Assembly (NCBI GenBank): GCA_016794025.1
Contig: JAEUKX010000061.1
Location: 1 to 64,000 of the forward strand
DNA length: 64,000 nt
Source of the DNA: Rhodospirillales bacterium
GTDB lineage: Bacteria > Pseudomonadota > Alphaproteobacteria > CACIAM-22H2
Reading direction: 5' to 3'
In this document: piece by piece, positions 63,679-64,000 of the stretch
Position numbering within the stretch: position 1 is the stretch's first letter
How the letters are laid out: every line of letters begins with the position of its first letter
The notes under the pieces: generated by a model
Databases searched by the model: none
What the model saw: only the letters and a program-made list of their open reading frames with translations
Told to the model about the DNA's origin: nothing
Made by a program: the position numbers and the translations under genes

Positions 63679-64000
63679 TCAGGCGGCGAGGCCGAGTTCC
63701 TTGAGGATGCCGGTGATCCGGCCGATCTCCTCGGTCACGTACTTCCCGTAGGCATCACCCGACAGATAGATGCCGTCCCACCCGCGCGTCTCGAGCGTCT
63801 TCTTCCAGGACGGGCCGGCAACCATCTTGTCGAACAGGCCGATCAGCTCCTTGCGCTGCGCGTCGGAAATGCCCGGCGCGCCGAATACGCCGCGCCAGTT
63901 GTACAGGACCACGTTGATACCCTGCTCCTTGAGCGACTTGACACCCGACTGTCCCGTTTCGCCGGAAACCGCCAGCGCACGCAGCTTGCCGGCCTTGATC
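63679..64000 (-). CDS. tctC: Tripartite tricarboxylate transporter binding protein TctC (partial)
   Basis: Only the C-terminal 106 residues lie in the window; the 5' part is beyond the right edge. The segment includes GKLRALAVSGETG, the Bug-family block VVLYNWRGVFGAPGIS and LIGLFDKMVAGPSWKKTLETRGWD, ending KELGLAA. Bug/TctC proteins bind carboxylated ligands in the periplasm for the TctAB channel encoded downstream. Confidence 0.93.
   Translation of the reverse strand, partial: IKAGKLRALAVSGETGQSGVKSLKEQGINVVLYNWRGVFGAPGISDAQRKELIGLFDKMVAGPSWKKTLETRGWDGIYLSGDAYGKYVTEEIGRITGILKELGLAA

Overview
The window is GC-rich, densely packed and alphaproteobacterial in character. Clues are the DUF2849-cysI-DUF934 assimilation block, the DgcN/DgcA pair, the many solute-binding-protein transporters (ABC peptide-type, ABC sugar-type, Liv-type, TRAP, TctABC), a flgE gene behind a sigma-54-like promoter, and a palindromic element at the left edge. 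No rRNA, tRNA, CRISPR, transposase or phage gene is visible. About 61 protein genes cover almost the whole sequence. Convergent pairs often abut or overlap by a few bases, and operon genes often overlap through ATGA or GTGA.

Left part (1-9.7 kb): glyQ, a small zinc-ribbon membrane protein, an Lrp/LysE regulator-exporter pair, then a D-amino-acid block (SnoaL-like protein, N-acyl-D-amino-acid deacylase, dgcN, dgcA), an unknown protein and a divergent oxidoreductase/enolase-superfamily pair. 9.7-19.4 kb: one minus-strand unit encodes a peptide-type ABC importer, a sugar-acid dehydratase, an RraA-family protein and a Gfo/Idh oxidoreductase. It lies behind a GntR regulator with a matching operator on each side. 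19.5-22.7 kb: a glucarate-dehydratase-like enzyme, an SMP-30 lactonase and a DapA-family lyase. 22.7-27.5 kb: dctP-dctQ-dctM-murQ-anmK on one strand, which couples a TRAP importer to MurNAc/anhydro-MurNAc use. 27.5-34.8 kb: an L-fucose-type oxidative cluster (ABC importer without an ATPase, GntR, DapA-type aldolase, and divergently an aldo/keto reductase, a lactonase and a FucU mutarotase) around a perfect 14-bp palindrome.

34.9-38.7 kb: a lower-GC sulfite-reduction block. 38.7-48.1 kb: a small surface protein and an MdtABC/NodT-like RND efflux system. 48.3-50.5 kb: a metallophosphoesterase and a Ser/Thr kinase-UspA fusion. 50.5-59.6 kb: a zinc dehydrogenase, a short MetE-like protein, a full Liv-type importer, protocatechuate 3,4-dioxygenase (pcaHG) and a beta-keto acid cleavage enzyme. 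59.7-64 kb: an isolated flgE and a TctABC tricarboxylate-type transporter cut by the right edge.

Two themes stand out. First, this is a catabolic region in which nearly every transporter sits beside matching enzymes, with a hint of peptidoglycan-fragment scavenging (D-Glu, D-amino acids, MurNAc). Second, in all five transport operons the solute-binding-protein gene is followed within 6-38 nt by a strong GC-rich hairpin before the permease genes, which suggests a shared way of making the binding protein in excess.
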